Shown here one piece after another: positions 52,189 through 61,232 of a DNA stretch of 64,000 bases. The stretch's first letter is position 1; each line of letters starts with the position of its first letter. Source of the DNA: Micromonospora citrea (lineage in GTDB: Bacteria > Actinomycetota > Actinomycetes > Mycobacteriales > Micromonosporaceae); the NCBI RefSeq assembly GCF_900090315.1, contig NZ_FMHZ01000002.1:4434501-4498500 (forward strand). Direction: 5' to 3'. The notes under the pieces were generated by a model. It was given only the letters and a program-made list of their open reading frames with translations. It was not told where the DNA came from and ran no database searches. A program made the position numbers and the translations under genes.

Positions 52189-53931
52189 ATGCGACCACGC
52201 GTGGCGGCCGCCGCAGGCGGCGCGATCGCACTGGTTGTGGCATTGGGTGCGTGCTCGGAGAACACGGGCGAGGGCACCACGGTGGACACCAACCGGCAGC
52301 AGACCGGGGTCATCGCGAGCGACCCGAAGGACTCGATGGGTCCGGCGGCCGAGGTGCCGGGCGCCCAGAAGGGCGGCACGCTCACCATCATCCGGGAGAC
52401 CCCCATCTCCCACCTGGACCCGCAGCGGACGTACTCGTTCGCCGGCCTGATGGCCTCGCCGCTGTTCTCCCGTTACCTGACCACGTGGAAGGACGACGGC
52501 AAGGGCGGCCTGGTCCTCGTCGGCGACCTGGCCGAGACGCCGGGCACCAACGTCAACAACGACTGCAAGGTCTGGGAGTTCAAGCTCAAGGACGGGGTCA
52601 AGTTCGAGGACGGCCGGCCGATCACCTCCAAGGAGGTCGCGTACGGCATCGCCCGCTCCTTCGACCCGGACCTGTCGGGCGGCCCGACCTACATCCAGGA
52701 GTGGCTGGCCGACAGCCCGCAGTTCGACACCAAGTGGGACTTCAAGAAGAACAAGACCTCGCTGCCCCCGGGCCTGACCACCCCGGACGCGAAGACCCTG
52801 CGCTTCGAGTTCGCCAAGCCGCGCTGTGACCTGCCGTTCGCGGCCTCGCTGCCGACCACCGCGCCGCTGCCCGCCGACAAGGACACCGGCGTCAACCTGG
52901 ACAACGCGCCGTTCTCGTCCGGCCCCTACAAGGTCGCCAAGAACCAGGTCGGCGTGCAGCTCACCCTGGACCGCAACCCGAACTGGGACCCGAAGACCGA
53001 CCCGGTGCGGCACCAGTACCCGGACCAGTTCGTCTGGAGCTTCGGCCCGACGGCCGACGCCGCCAACAACCGGGTGATCGCCGACAACGGCGCGGACCAG
53101 AGCGCCGTCGCCTGGAACTTCGTGCCCGCCTCGCTGGTCGCCAAGGTCGCCAACGACCCGGCGCTCAAGCAGCGGAGCATCCTCTCCCCGACGCCGAGCT
53201 CCAACCAGCTCGTCATCAACAACCAGCGGGTCAAGGACCTGAAGGTCCGCCAGGCGCTGAACTACGCCATCGACCGCGAGGGCCTGATCAAGGCGGTCGG
53301 CGGCCAGACCGTCGCCTCGCCGCTGACCACGCTGATGCCGCCGTCGACGATCGGCTTCAAGGCGTACGACGCCTACCCGGCCGGCGCCAACGGCAACGTC
53401 GACAAGGCCAAGGAACTGCTCGGCGGCCAGACGCCGGAGCTGGTCCTCGGCGTCGCCGACAGCACCACCGAGCAGCAGATCGCGACCCAGCTCAAGGGCA
53501 ACCTGGAGCGGGCCGGCTTCAAGATCACCGTCCGGAACATCCCGGACGACTCGAAGCTCGACGAGGTCAAGAAGAAGGACAACCCCTGGGACCTGTACAT
53601 CGGTAACTGGGCGGCGGACTGGCCGAGCGGCGCCTCGATCCTGCCGGTGCTCTACGACGGCCGCACCATCAAGCCCGAGGGCAACAGCAACAGCGCGTTC
53701 TTCAACGACCCGGCGGTCAACGCCGAGTTCGACCGGATCCTGGCTCTCCCGCCGGCCGACCAGGGCCCGGAGTGGGCCAAGCTCGACGAGCGGATCATGA
53801 AGGAGCACGCCCCGGTCGTGCCGCTCTACGTCGACGTGGCCTACCTCGTGCACGGCTCCAAGGTCGGCGGGGTCTACGTCTCCAGCGTCTTCGGCTACCC
53901 GGCCTTCGTGAACGCGTACGTCAAGCAGTAA
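52189..53931 (+). CDS. dppA: Peptide ABC transporter substrate-binding lipoprotein
   Basis: 580 residues of SBP family 5. The signal peptide ends VALGAC (lipid Cys22), followed by a flexible linker. The mature part has the SBP_5 blocks: LTIIRETPISHLDPQRTY, WEFKLKDGVKFEDGRPITSKEV and LKVRQALNYAIDREGL. Captures peptides outside the cell and delivers them to DppBC. GAGGAGG-like site upstream. Promoter separate from that of the transporter, which permits higher expression of the receptor. Confidence 0.93.
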   Translation: MRPRVAAAAGGAIALVVALGACSENTGEGTTVDTNRQQTGVIASDPKDSMGPAAEVPGAQKGGTLTIIRETPISHLDPQRTYSFAGLMASPLFSRYLTTWKDDGKGGLVLVGDLAETPGTNVNNDCKVWEFKLKDGVKFEDGRPITSKEVAYGIARSFDPDLSGGPTYIQEWLADSPQFDTKWDFKKNKTSLPPGLTTPDAKTLRFEFAKPRCDLPFAASLPTTAPLPADKDTGVNLDNAPFSSGPYKVAKNQVGVQLTLDRNPNWDPKTDPVRHQYPDQFVWSFGPTADAANNRVIADNGADQSAVAWNFVPASLVAKVANDPALKQRSILSPTPSSNQLVINNQRVKDLKVRQALNYAIDREGLIKAVGGQTVASPLTTLMPPSTIGFKAYDAYPAGANGNVDKAKELLGGQTPELVLGVADSTTEQQIATQLKGNLERAGFKITVRNIPDDSKLDEVKKKDNPWDLYIGNWAADWPSGASILPVLYDGRTIKPEGNSNSAFFNDPAVNAEFDRILALPPADQGPEWAKLDERIMKEHAPVVPLYVDVAYLVHGSKVGGVYVSSVFGYPAFVNAYVKQ

Positions 53932-53956
53932 CCCGCAGGCACCAACCGCACGGACG

Positions 53957-53988
53957 GGCCCCGGTCGACAGCGTCGTCGGCCGGGGCC
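53957..53988. terminator. Terminator after dppA
   Basis: GGCCCCGG (53957-53964) with CCGGGGCC (53981-53988), inner CGAC/GTCG pairs possible; 25 nt after the stop. Confidence 0.65.
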
Positions 53989-54015
53989 TCCGCGCGTCCG
54001 GGCCCGCTCAGCCCC

Positions 54016-54180
54016 GGTGCCGGCGGTCCGCGTGTCCGGGGCGGGTGCGGCGGCACGTCCAGTCCCGGTGCTGGCGGTCCGCGCGTCCAGGTCCGCTCAG
54101 CCGCGGTGCTGGCGGTCCGCGCGTCCGGGTCCGCTCAGCCGCGGTGCTGGCGGTCCGCGCGTCCGGGCCCGGCGCGGCGG
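54016..54180. repeat. Repeats of the S9 peptidase gene 3' end
   Basis: GGTGCTGGCGGTCCGCGCGT starts at 54067, 54105 and 54143 (38-bp period), with a degenerate copy at 54016. On the minus strand each copy reads CGCCAGCACC followed by GGCTGAGC, close to the last codons and stop of the adjacent S9 gene at 54187-54206. Confidence 0.75.
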
Positions 54181-54186
54181 GCGGGC

Positions 54187-56331
54187 TCAGCCCAGGTGCT
54201 GGCGGACGAAGTCCAGCTCCAGCCGGAGCAGGCGTTCCGCGGTGCCGCCGGCCGCCATGTGGGTGGCGCCCGTCAGCGGCAGCACCGAGTGCGGGCGGCC
54301 GGTCGCCAGCAGCGCCGCCGACAGGCGCAGCGTGTGCGCCGCCACCACGTTGTCGTCGACCAGGCCGTGCACCAGCAGCAGCGGCCGGGCCGCCGCCGGA
54401 TCCCGCACCGGCTCGCCGGCCAGCTCCACCAGCGAGTGGTGCGCGTAGATGTCCGCCCCGTCGTCCGGCAGACCCAGGTAGCGCTCGGTGTAGGCGGTGT
54501 CGTACAGCGCCCAGTCGGTGACCGGCGCCCCGACGACGCCGCACCGGAACAGCTCCGGGTGCCGCAGCACCGCCAGGCCGGCCAGCCAGCCGCCGAACGA
54601 CCAGCCGCGCACGGCGACCCGGGCGAGGTCGAGGTCGGGGTGCTTGTCGGCCAGCGCGGTGAGCGCGTCCACCTGGTCGAGCAGCACGACGTCCGCCACC
54701 CGGCGGTGGATCGCCTTCTCGAACGACGGGGCCACGCCCGGCGTACCGCGGTTGTCGATCGTGACCACGGCGAAGCCGGCGTCGGCCCACCACTGCCGCT
54801 CCAGCCAGGCCGAGCGGGCGGCGAGCACCTCCTGGTGGCCCGGCCCGCCGTAGACGTCCAGCAGCACCGGCAGCCGCCGCCCCGTGACGTAGTTGTCCGG
54901 ATAGAGCACCGCCGTCGGCAGCCGCCGGTCGGTGACCCGCTCCAGCAGCGGCAGCGGAGAGTACGGCGGGGTGGCGGCGAGCGAACGTAGCACCGCCACC
55001 TCGCGCTCGCCCTGCCAGACCGTCCACCGGGTGCCCGGGTGGTCGAGCGTGGCGCTGCCCACCACCAGCACGTCCCCGCCCACGGCGGCGGTGTACCAGC
55101 CCGGGTCGGTGGTGATCCGGCGCGCGTCGACACCGCCCCCGATCGTGGTGCGCACCCGGAACAGGTGCCGCTCGCTCGGCTCCCCGTCGCTCGCCTCCAC
55201 CAGCAGGTCGGCCGGGCCGGTGCCGCCCGGCAGCCGCCCCACCACCCGTCGCACGTAGAGCGACGGCGGGGTGAGCAGGGTCCCGTCGGCGAAGAGGCAG
55301 CGGGCGTCGTACCCGTCGTGGGCCAACTCGCCGCCGACCAGCACCCGGCCGTCCGGCAGGTGCGCCGGGGTGCCCGGGATCGGCTCCACCCAGCGCGGGT
55401 CCGCCAGCTCCGCGTGCACCTGCGTCTCGCCCGTGCGCGGGTCGACGGCGAGCACCAGGCCGTGCTGCTGGGAACGGCGTAGCACGGTGATGAGCGGCCC
55501 GCCGTCGGCCCAGTGCACCGCCGTCAGGTACGGGTAGGTCTCCCGGTCCCAGTGCACGTCGACCCAGCCGTCGTCGAGGTCGAGCAGGTGCAGGCTGACC
55601 TCCGCGTTCGGGCCGCCCGCCCGCGGGTACGCGACGGTGGTCGGCGGGGTCGCCGGGTCGGCCGGGTCGTGCAGGTGCCAGCGCTCCAGCCGGGACTCGT
55701 CCACCCGCGCGGCCAGTACCGAGCGCCCGTCGGGCGCCCACCAGTAGCCGCGGAACCGGTCGAACTCCTCGGCCGCGATGTGCTCGGCCAGCCCCCACGT
55801 GACCCCGGAGTCCTCGCCGGCCAGCAGGGTGTCCGTGCCGTCGCCCTCGACCACCCGCAGCTGCCCCCGGCGCACCCCCTCGGCGGCGTCGGTGACGTAC
55901 GCCAGGCGCTGCCCGGTGGGGTCGGGCCGCGGGTCGAGCACCGGGCCGACGGTGGCCACCTCGACCACGTCGCCGTGCACCAGGTCGGCCCGGAACAGCC
56001 GGCCGGCCAGCGCGAAGACCGCCACCCGGCCGGCGCCGTCCAGCGCGTACGAGCCGATGCCGGAAGCGCTCAGCCGCAGCCGCTCGCGCAACGCGCGCTC
56101 GCCCGGGCCCAGCGCGTCGACGTCGGCGTCCGCCCCGAGCAGCGCCGCCGGGTCGGCGACCAGCCGCTCCTCGCCGGTCGCCACGTCGAGCAGCCAGAGC
56201 GCGTCGGCCGGATCCTCCGGCCCGGCCGAGCGCAGGAAGACCACCCGGGAGCCGTCGTCGGCCACGCAGACCGCGCGCGGCGCTCCCCGGCTGAACCGGC
56301 GGGTGCGGGCGGCCAGCTCCGGAAAGTCCAC
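54187..56331 (-). CDS. S9 family prolyl oligopeptidase / dipeptidyl peptidase IV-like
   Basis: 714 residues. The N-terminal about 450 residues are beta-propeller repeats (DPPIV_N type; WAPDGRSVLAARVDES, and the VTWGLAEHIAAEEFDRFRGY site for the free N-terminus with a conserved Glu pair). The C-terminal alpha/beta hydrolase has the nucleophile GWSFGGWLAGL, Asp in HGLVDDNV and His in GATHMAAGG. No signal peptide, so cytosolic; it could trim peptides brought in by the adjacent Dpp importer. GTG start 56331 after TACGAT. Confidence 0.93.
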   Translation of the reverse strand: MDFPELAARTRRFSRGAPRAVCVADDGSRVVFLRSAGPEDPADALWLLDVATGEERLVADPAALLGADADVDALGPGERALRERLRLSASGIGSYALDGAGRVAVFALAGRLFRADLVHGDVVEVATVGPVLDPRPDPTGQRLAYVTDAAEGVRRGQLRVVEGDGTDTLLAGEDSGVTWGLAEHIAAEEFDRFRGYWWAPDGRSVLAARVDESRLERWHLHDPADPATPPTTVAYPRAGGPNAEVSLHLLDLDDGWVDVHWDRETYPYLTAVHWADGGPLITVLRRSQQHGLVLAVDPRTGETQVHAELADPRWVEPIPGTPAHLPDGRVLVGGELAHDGYDARCLFADGTLLTPPSLYVRRVVGRLPGGTGPADLLVEASDGEPSERHLFRVRTTIGGGVDARRITTDPGWYTAAVGGDVLVVGSATLDHPGTRWTVWQGEREVAVLRSLAATPPYSPLPLLERVTDRRLPTAVLYPDNYVTGRRLPVLLDVYGGPGHQEVLAARSAWLERQWWADAGFAVVTIDNRGTPGVAPSFEKAIHRRVADVVLLDQVDALTALADKHPDLDLARVAVRGWSFGGWLAGLAVLRHPELFRCGVVGAPVTDWALYDTAYTERYLGLPDDGADIYAHHSLVELAGEPVRDPAAARPLLLVHGLVDDNVVAAHTLRLSAALLATGRPHSVLPLTGATHMAAGGTAERLLRLELDFVRQHLG

Positions 56332-56338
56332 ACGCCAG

Positions 56339-56344
56339 ATCGTA
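56339..56344 (-). promoter_or_regulatory. -10 box of leaderless S9 peptidase gene
   Basis: Minus-strand TACGAT, 7 nt before the GTG. Confidence 0.55.
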
Positions 56345-56413
56345 GAGCGGCGCCGGTGGTGATGTGGCCGACCTGCCTGGACGCGTCAGAGCCGCCGGGG
56401 GAGAACCGCCGGA

Positions 56414-56419
56414 TAGAGT
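56414..56419 (+). promoter_or_regulatory. -10 box of leaderless mshB
   Basis: TAGAGT, 7 nt before GTG 56427; about 70 bp from the divergent S9 promoter. Confidence 0.55.
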
Positions 56420-56426
56420 GACCACC

Positions 56427-57344
56427 GTGACGACGCTGCCCGACCGCCGCCTCCTGCTGGTCCACGCGCACCCCGACGACGAGTCCATCGGCACCGGCTC
56501 GACGATGGCGCACTACGCCGCCACCGGTGCCCACGTCACGCTGGTGACCTGCACGCTGGGCGAGGAGGGCGAGATCCACGTGCCGGCGCTGGCCCAGCTC
56601 GCCGCCGCCGAGGCGGACCAGCTCGGCGGGTGGCGGATCGCCGAGCTGAACGCCGCCTGCGCGGCGCTCGGCGTCACCGACCACCGCTTCCTCGGCGGCG
56701 CCGGCCGCTACCGGGACTCCGGCATGATGGGCCTCGCCACCAACGACCACCCCCGCGCCTTCTGGCAGGCCGACCTCGACGAGGCCGCCGGGCACCTGGT
56801 GGAGATCATGCGGGAGGTACGCCCGCAGGTCATGGTCACGTACGACGACAACGGCTTCTACGGCCACCCGGACCACATCCAGGCGCACCGGGTGGCGATG
56901 CGCGCGCACGAGCTGGCCGCCGTCGAGGGCTTCGCCCCGGCGAAGGTCTACTGGACGGCGATGCCGCTCAGCGTGCTGGAGGCCGGGATGACCCACTTCG
57001 CCGAGTCGTCGGACAACCCCTTCGCCGGCATCGGAGAGGTCTCCGAGCTGCCCTTCGGCACCCCCGACGCGCAGATCGCGGCGCGGATCGACGCCACGGA
57101 CCAGCACGCCGCCAAGGAGGCGGCGATGCGGGCGCACGCCACCCAGATCCCCGACACCTCCTGGCTCTACTCGATCGCCGGCAACTTCGGCAGCGAGTTC
57201 ATGGGCGTGGAGTACTACACCCTCGCGGTGGGGGAGAAGGGGCCGGGCAGCGGCCCGTACGGCTGGGAGGACGACCTCTTCGCCGGGCTCGACGTCGCGG
57301 ACGGCCCGGACCGGTCCCCGGTCGGGGCGGCCGGCCTCCGGTGA
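56427..57344 (+). CDS. mshB: GlcNAc-Ins deacetylase of mycothiol biosynthesis
   Basis: 305 residues of the LmbE-like fold: HAHPDDES (zinc His/Asp), [26 protein letters not shown] and [10 protein letters not shown] with the third zinc ligand, plus the C-terminal segment [15 protein letters not shown] and [11 protein letters not shown] characteristic of MshB. Removes acetate from GlcNAc-inositol in making mycothiol, the thiol of actinobacteria. GTG 56427 is fixed by the -10 box; a GTG at 56418 overlaps that box. Coupled by GTGA to the next membrane gene, as in mycobacteria (Rv1170-Rv1171). Confidence 0.94.
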   Translation: MTTLPDRRLLLVHAHPDDESIGTGSTMAHYAATGAHVTLVTCTLGEEGEIHVPALAQLAAAEADQLGGWRIAELNAACAALGVTDHRFLGGAGRYRDSGMMGLATNDHPRAFWQADLDEAAGHLVEIMREVRPQVMVTYDDNGFYGHPDHIQAHRVAMRAHELAAVEGFAPAKVYWTAMPLSVLEAGMTHFAESSDNPFAGIGEVSELPFGTPDAQIAARIDATDQHAAKEAAMRAHATQIPDTSWLYSIAGNFGSEFMGVEYYTLAVGEKGPGSGPYGWEDDLFAGLDVADGPDRSPVGAAGLR

Positions 57345-57799
57345 CGCAGCCCGCCGCGCCGATGTCGGTCGTACCCGAGGAGATCGCCCCGCCGCCCCCC
57401 GGACGGCCCCGGCCGATGCTCGACCTCGCCCTGCGGGTGGCCGGCGGGCTCGTCGCCGTCGTGGGCGGGGTGCTCACCGCGGTGCTGGAGCTGCTGCTCG
57501 CCACGCTCCGCGTCGGCGGGCACCTGGTCGGCGTCTCGGTGCTGCTCGCCGTCGTGGCGAACGTCGCGCTGAGCTGGTTCGCCCACGAGGCGGTCGGCCG
57601 TCGCTGGGCGGTGGCGCTGCCCGCGCTGCCCTGGTTCGTCCTGATGGCGGTCGCGGCGGTCCGCACCGCCGAGGGGGACCTGCTCGTCGCCGGCGACAAC
57701 TGGGTCGGCCTGGCGATGATCGTGGCCGGCGCGATGACCTTCGCGGTGATGGGCTTCCGGCAGGTCCTGGCGCCGCCGCCGGCCCGTCCGGGGGGCTGA
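57341..57799 (+). CDS. Small conserved membrane protein next to mshB
   Basis: 152 residues, GTG overlapping the mshB stop. A Pro-rich cytosolic lead of about 30 precedes four helices (33-55, 60-80, 88-105, 118-138). Corresponds by position and layout to the mycobacterial transmembrane gene after mshB (Rv1171). No function known; a role in mycothiol metabolism is only guilt by association. Confidence 0.78.
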   Translation: MTQPAAPMSVVPEEIAPPPPGRPRPMLDLALRVAGGLVAVVGGVLTAVLELLLATLRVGGHLVGVSVLLAVVANVALSWFAHEAVGRRWAVALPALPWFVLMAVAAVRTAEGDLLVAGDNWVGLAMIVAGAMTFAVMGFRQVLAPPPARPGG

Positions 57800-57877
57800 C
57801 GACACCCAGGTTCCGGTGGTAGACATTCCTGCCAGGAAGCCCGCCGTGGGGGCGGGCGGTACGGCGGGAGGCGTGCG

Positions 57878-58345
57878 ATGAGTGAGCGGTGGCGCGCGAT
57901 CGGGGTGCTCGCGGTCGCGCTGTTCGCGGTCAACGTGGTCGCCCGGCTGGTCACCCGGTTCGGCTTCGACGGTGACGACACCACCGCCGCCGACCGGGTG
58001 TCGCTCGGGATGTTCGTGGTGATCGGGCTGGTGCTGGCCGCGGTCGCCTTCGTCTGGGGCAGGCGCCGGCCGGTCGCCGCCTGGGGGGCGGACCTGGCCG
58101 CGGCGGTCGGGATCGCGCTGCTGCTGACGGTGCTGGTGGGGCCGCTGCTGGTCGGCCAGAACCCGTTCGGCGGGGGTGCCGGCACCTTCTTCGCCCAGAT
58201 CTGGCTCTACCTCGCGGCCACCGGCGTCGGCGTGCTGCTCGGCTACCTGCTGCTCACGGCGCTCGGCCTCGACTACCGCTCGCAGTCCCTCAAGCGCTAC
58301 GCCGAGCTGCGGGCCACCAAGCCCCGCCGAGTAGTCCGCCGCTAA
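57878..58345 (+). CDS. Hypothetical membrane protein
   Basis: 155 residues with four helices (7-24, 43-65, 73-94, 108-130) and a basic C-terminus (KRYAELRATKPRRVVRR) that puts the tail inside. A short loop after helix 3 has GQNPFGGGAGTFF. No motif recognised. It starts 78 nt after the previous membrane gene, with the ribosome site GGGAGG at 57868-57873. It converges on the GNAT gene. Confidence 0.7.
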   Translation: MSERWRAIGVLAVALFAVNVVARLVTRFGFDGDDTTAADRVSLGMFVVIGLVLAAVAFVWGRRRPVAAWGADLAAAVGIALLLTVLVGPLLVGQNPFGGGAGTFFAQIWLYLAATGVGVLLGYLLLTALGLDYRSQSLKRYAELRATKPRRVVRR

Positions 58346-58405
58346 CCCCCCGGCCCCCCGGACCCCCCCCGGGGCCCCCGACTCCCCGCGGCCTCACCTT
58401 CCCGA

Positions 58406-58474
58406 CCGCGTTGATCATGACGTTATTGCCGCCGGAAAACGCTTTCAGTGTCGGTAACTCCATGATCAACGCGG
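58406..58474. repeat. GTTGATCA-type inverted repeat, copy B
   Basis: Perfect 14-bp arms CCGCGTTGATCATG (58406-58419) and CATGATCAACGCGG (58461-58474), with TTA/TAA pairing further in. The arm followed by ACGTTATTGCC resembles copy A at 254-311. Lies between convergent genes. Confidence 0.85.
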
Positions 58475-58481
58475 CGGTCCC

Positions 58482-58516
58482 GGGGGTGGGGGGTGGGGGT
58501 GGGGGTCAGTGGGGGG
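58482..58516 (+). other. G-run tract (possible quadruplex)
   Basis: Runs of five or six G separated by single T (GGGGGTGGGGGGTGGGGGTG) and two more runs, adjoining the repeat and overlapping the end of the convergent GNAT gene. Confidence 0.5.
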
Positions 58517-59465
58517 CGGTGCGGGTCAGGTAGGTGTGGTGGGTGGTGAAGCCGAGGGAGCGGTAGAGGGCCACGGCCGGCGTGTTGCGCTGTTCGACCT
58601 GGAGGAAGGCGTGCGAGGCGCCGGTCGCGGCGCCCCAGTCGACGAGAGCGCGGATGATCCGACCGGCCAGGCCCTGCCGCCTCGCCTCGGGCAGCACCTC
58701 GATCAGGCTCAGCCCCAGCCAGCGCCCCTGCCCCGTCACCGTGCCGCGGCCGACCGCGACCAGCGTGCCGTCGGCGTACACGTGGGCGAAGCGGACCTGG
58801 CCCACGGCGGTGAGCACGTGTCGGGCGGCGTCCGGCAGGCCGCCCTTGCGGCCGGCGGCGACGGCGAGCCAGTCGTCCGACGGCGCGGCGGCCAACTCCA
58901 CGGGCGGCGACCCGGCGGGCGCCGGCGTGGCCGGCGGCAGCGCCGCCAGCGGCACGGTCTGCACCAGCACGGGCGGGCGCGCGCCCCAGCCCCGCGCGTC
59001 GAGTTCGGCGCCGACCGGAGCGGCGAGCGGCAGCGGGGTGTTGACCATCGCCGGCAGGCCGAGGTCGGCGTACCAGCGTTCCACGGCGTCGAGCGCGGCG
59101 GGCAGCGGCCGGTCCGGGTCGCCCACCGGCAGCGCCGAGTTGGCCCGGCCCGTCCACCCGTCGGCGGCGCGCAGCAGCCAGCCGCCGAGCCGCCCCCGGA
59201 CGGCGGCGGGCCAGGCCTCGTCGGCGGCCAGTTCCAGCTCGACCACGGCAGCGGCGGTGGGCCGGCGGGTCGGCGGCACCCGCTTGGCCCGGTGCACCTC
59301 GGCCACCGGGACCCGGAGCCGACCCTGCGCCGTGGCGATAGTGAGATGGGTCTCGCTCAGCTCGACCAGCTCGCCGAGGGCGTCCGAGAAGAGGGGCCGG
59401 CCTTCGCGAATCCCCACAATCCGGCGAACCACGATCCGGTGTCCCACATCCTGCTGTCGGAGCAC
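58506..59465 (-). CDS. GNAT acetyltransferase with N-terminal small domain
   Basis: 319 residues. Residues 1-60 form a small beta-rich domain (VGHRIVVRRIVGIREGRPLF, VELSETHLTIATAQGRLRVP) also seen in MshD-like or 'GNAT with SH3' actinobacterial proteins. A degenerate GNAT half follows, then a full GNAT domain at about 235-319 with LSLIEVLPEARRQGLAGRII (the acetyl-CoA loop RRQGLAG) and ALYRSLGF. Start GTG 59465 with GGGGAGGGGG upstream and TAGTAT promoter. Substrate unknown; divergent from fdxA. Confidence 0.85.
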   Translation of the reverse strand: MLRQQDVGHRIVVRRIVGIREGRPLFSDALGELVELSETHLTIATAQGRLRVPVAEVHRAKRVPPTRRPTAAAVVELELAADEAWPAAVRGRLGGWLLRAADGWTGRANSALPVGDPDRPLPAALDAVERWYADLGLPAMVNTPLPLAAPVGAELDARGWGARPPVLVQTVPLAALPPATPAPAGSPPVELAAAPSDDWLAVAAGRKGGLPDAARHVLTAVGQVRFAHVYADGTLVAVGRGTVTGQGRWLGLSLIEVLPEARRQGLAGRIIRALVDWGAATGASHAFLQVEQRNTPAVALYRSLGFTTHHTYLTRTAPH

Positions 59466-59544
59466 GATCGACCCCCTCCCCGGCGAGATACTAGGCTCTT
59501 ACCGTCGCGGGTGATCGCGGCGTGTCTTGCGGAGGAGAAGACCG

Positions 59545-59871
59545 GTGACCTACATCATCGCCGAGCCGTGCGTGGATGTGCTCGACAAGGCATGCATCGA
59601 GGAGTGCCCGGTCGACTGCATTTACGAGGGCAACCGGATGCTCTACATCCACCCCGACGAGTGCGTCGACTGTGGTGCCTGTGAGCCCGTCTGCCCGGTC
59701 GAGGCGATCTTCTACGAGGACGACGTCCCGGAGCAGTGGAAGGACTACACCGGCGCCAACTACGAGTTCTTCGAGGACCTGGGCTCCCCCGGTGGCGCCT
59801 CGAAGATCGGCAAGGTGGAGAAGGACGCGTCCTTCGTCGCCGCGCAGCCGCCGCGCGGCGAGGGCCACTGA
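59545..59871 (+). CDS. fdxA: 7Fe ferredoxin
   Basis: 108 residues. Cysteine positions match the seven-iron type: C9, C17 and C50 for the 3Fe-4S cluster, C21, C40, C43 and C46 for the 4Fe-4S cluster, and C25 free (all one residue later than in Azotobacter FdI). Short acidic extension to residue 108. GTG 59545 has GGAGGAG (59531-59537). Electron carrier for cytosolic redox enzymes such as P450s; same synteny with dapC as mycobacterial fdxC. Stop overlaps the next gene by CTGA. Confidence 0.95.
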   Translation: MTYIIAEPCVDVLDKACIEECPVDCIYEGNRMLYIHPDECVDCGACEPVCPVEAIFYEDDVPEQWKDYTGANYEFFEDLGSPGGASKIGKVEKDASFVAAQPPRGEGH

Positions 59872-60977
59872 ACCGCCCCGCGCCGGTCTCGGCACGGCTG
59901 CCCGAGTTCACCTGGGACTCCCTGGACGCCGCGGCCGCGCTGGCCGCGGCGCACCCGGAGGGAATGATCAACCTCTCCATGGGTACGCCGGTGGACCCGG
60001 TGCCCGAGGTGATCCGGCGGGCGTTGGCGGAGGCGTCGGACGCCCCGGGCTATCCGCTGACCGCCGGCACCCCGGCGCTGCGCGAGGCGATCGCCGCCTG
60101 GGTCGCGCGGGCCTGCGGTGCGGGCGTCGACGGCCTCGGCGTGCTGCCCACGATCGGCTCCAAGGAACTCGTCGCCTGGCTGCCCACGCTGCTCGGCGTG
60201 GGCCCGGGCGACGTCGTCGTGGTGCCCTCGGTGGCCTACCCGACATACTTCGACGGGGCCGCGCTCGCCGGCGCCACGGTGGTGCGCGCCGACTCGCTCA
60301 CCGCCGTCGGCCCGACCCCCCGGGTGCGCCTGGTCTGGGTCAACTCGCCGGGCAACCCCACCGGGCGGGTCCTGCCGGCGGCCCACCTGCGCAAGGTGGT
60401 CGACTGGGCCCGGGAGCGGGGTGCGGTGGTCGCCAGCGACGAGTGCTACCTGCCCCTGGGCTGGTCCGCCGAGCCGGTCTCGGTGCTCTCGCCCGAGGTC
60501 TGCGACGGGTCGTACGACAGCGTGCTGGCGGTGCACTCGCTCTCCAAGCGCTCCAACCTGGCCGGCTACCGGGCCGGATTCGTGGCCGGCGACCCGGCGC
60601 TCGTGGCGGAGCTGCTCAAGGTCCGCAAGCACGCCGGCATGATCGTGCCCGCGCCGGTGCAGGCCGCGATGGTGGCCGCGCTGCGCGACGAGCGGCACGC
60701 CGACGAGCAGCGCGAGCGCTACCGGGCCCGGCGGGAGGTCCTGCACGCCGCGTTCACCGGCGCGGGCTTCACCGTCGAGCACTCCGAGGCGGGCCTCTAC
60801 CTCTGGCTGACCCGCGGCGAGGACTGCTGGGAGACGGTCGACTGGCTGGCCCGGCGGGGCATCCTGGCCGCCGCCGGAGCCCTCTACGGCCCGGGCGGCC
60901 GGCAGCACGTCCGGGTGGCGCTGACCGAGTCCGACGAGCACGTGGCGGCGGTCGCCGGCCGACTCGCCCAGCCCTGA
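59868..60977 (+). CDS. dapC: Succinyldiaminopimelate transaminase (DapC-like aminotransferase), CTG start
   Basis: 369 residues of PLP-dependent fold-type I: INLSMGTPVDPVPEVIRRAL, YPLTAGTPALREAIAAW, NSPGNPTG, SDECYLPLGW and the Schiff-base Lys in HSLSKRSNLAGYRAGFV. Catalyses amino transfer to N-succinyl-2-amino-6-oxopimelate in lysine and peptidoglycan DAP synthesis. The homologous opening (RPAPVSARLPEF) is preceded by no ATG, GTG or TTG; the only fitting codon is CTG at 59868 overlapping the fdxA stop (CTGA). The next in-frame ATG (about 33 codons on) would delete conserved sequence. Confidence 0.88.
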   Translation: MNRPAPVSARLPEFTWDSLDAAAALAAAHPEGMINLSMGTPVDPVPEVIRRALAEASDAPGYPLTAGTPALREAIAAWVARACGAGVDGLGVLPTIGSKELVAWLPTLLGVGPGDVVVVPSVAYPTYFDGAALAGATVVRADSLTAVGPTPRVRLVWVNSPGNPTGRVLPAAHLRKVVDWARERGAVVASDECYLPLGWSAEPVSVLSPEVCDGSYDSVLAVHSLSKRSNLAGYRAGFVAGDPALVAELLKVRKHAGMIVPAPVQAAMVAALRDERHADEQRERYRARREVLHAAFTGAGFTVEHSEAGLYLWLTRGEDCWETVDWLARRGILAAAGALYGPGGRQHVRVALTESDEHVAAVAGRLAQP

Positions 60978-60999
60978 TCACTCAGTCGCCGGTCAGAGG

Positions 61000-61161
61000 G
61001 TGACCGGCCGCACCTCGGTCACGTCTCGTCGGCCTGCGGCAGAGCAGTTTCGGCGGCTCGGCGACATGGTGACCGAACTGCCTTGGGCGTACCTCGACCG
61101 TGACGATCCGGGTACCCCGTACGCGCAGTGGCGGGAGAAGGTGACCGGCGGCTGGGGCTGA
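61000..61161 (+). CDS. Possible 53-residue protein
   Basis: GTG 61000 opens a frame with non-random composition: AEQFRRLGDMVTELPWAYLD, then DDPGTPYAQWREKVTGGWG. Lower GC at third positions than shadow frames; no homologue recognised. It may be a short gene or the tail of a degraded one. It lies in the gap between dapC and tyrA. Confidence 0.35.
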   Translation: MTGRTSVTSRRPAAEQFRRLGDMVTELPWAYLDRDDPGTPYAQWREKVTGGWG

Positions 61162-61232
61162 CCGGGGCCGGGCGATATCCTCGGCCGGACGGGGGAGGGG
61201 CGGTGTGCCCCGTACCGAACGGAGACGCCGAG

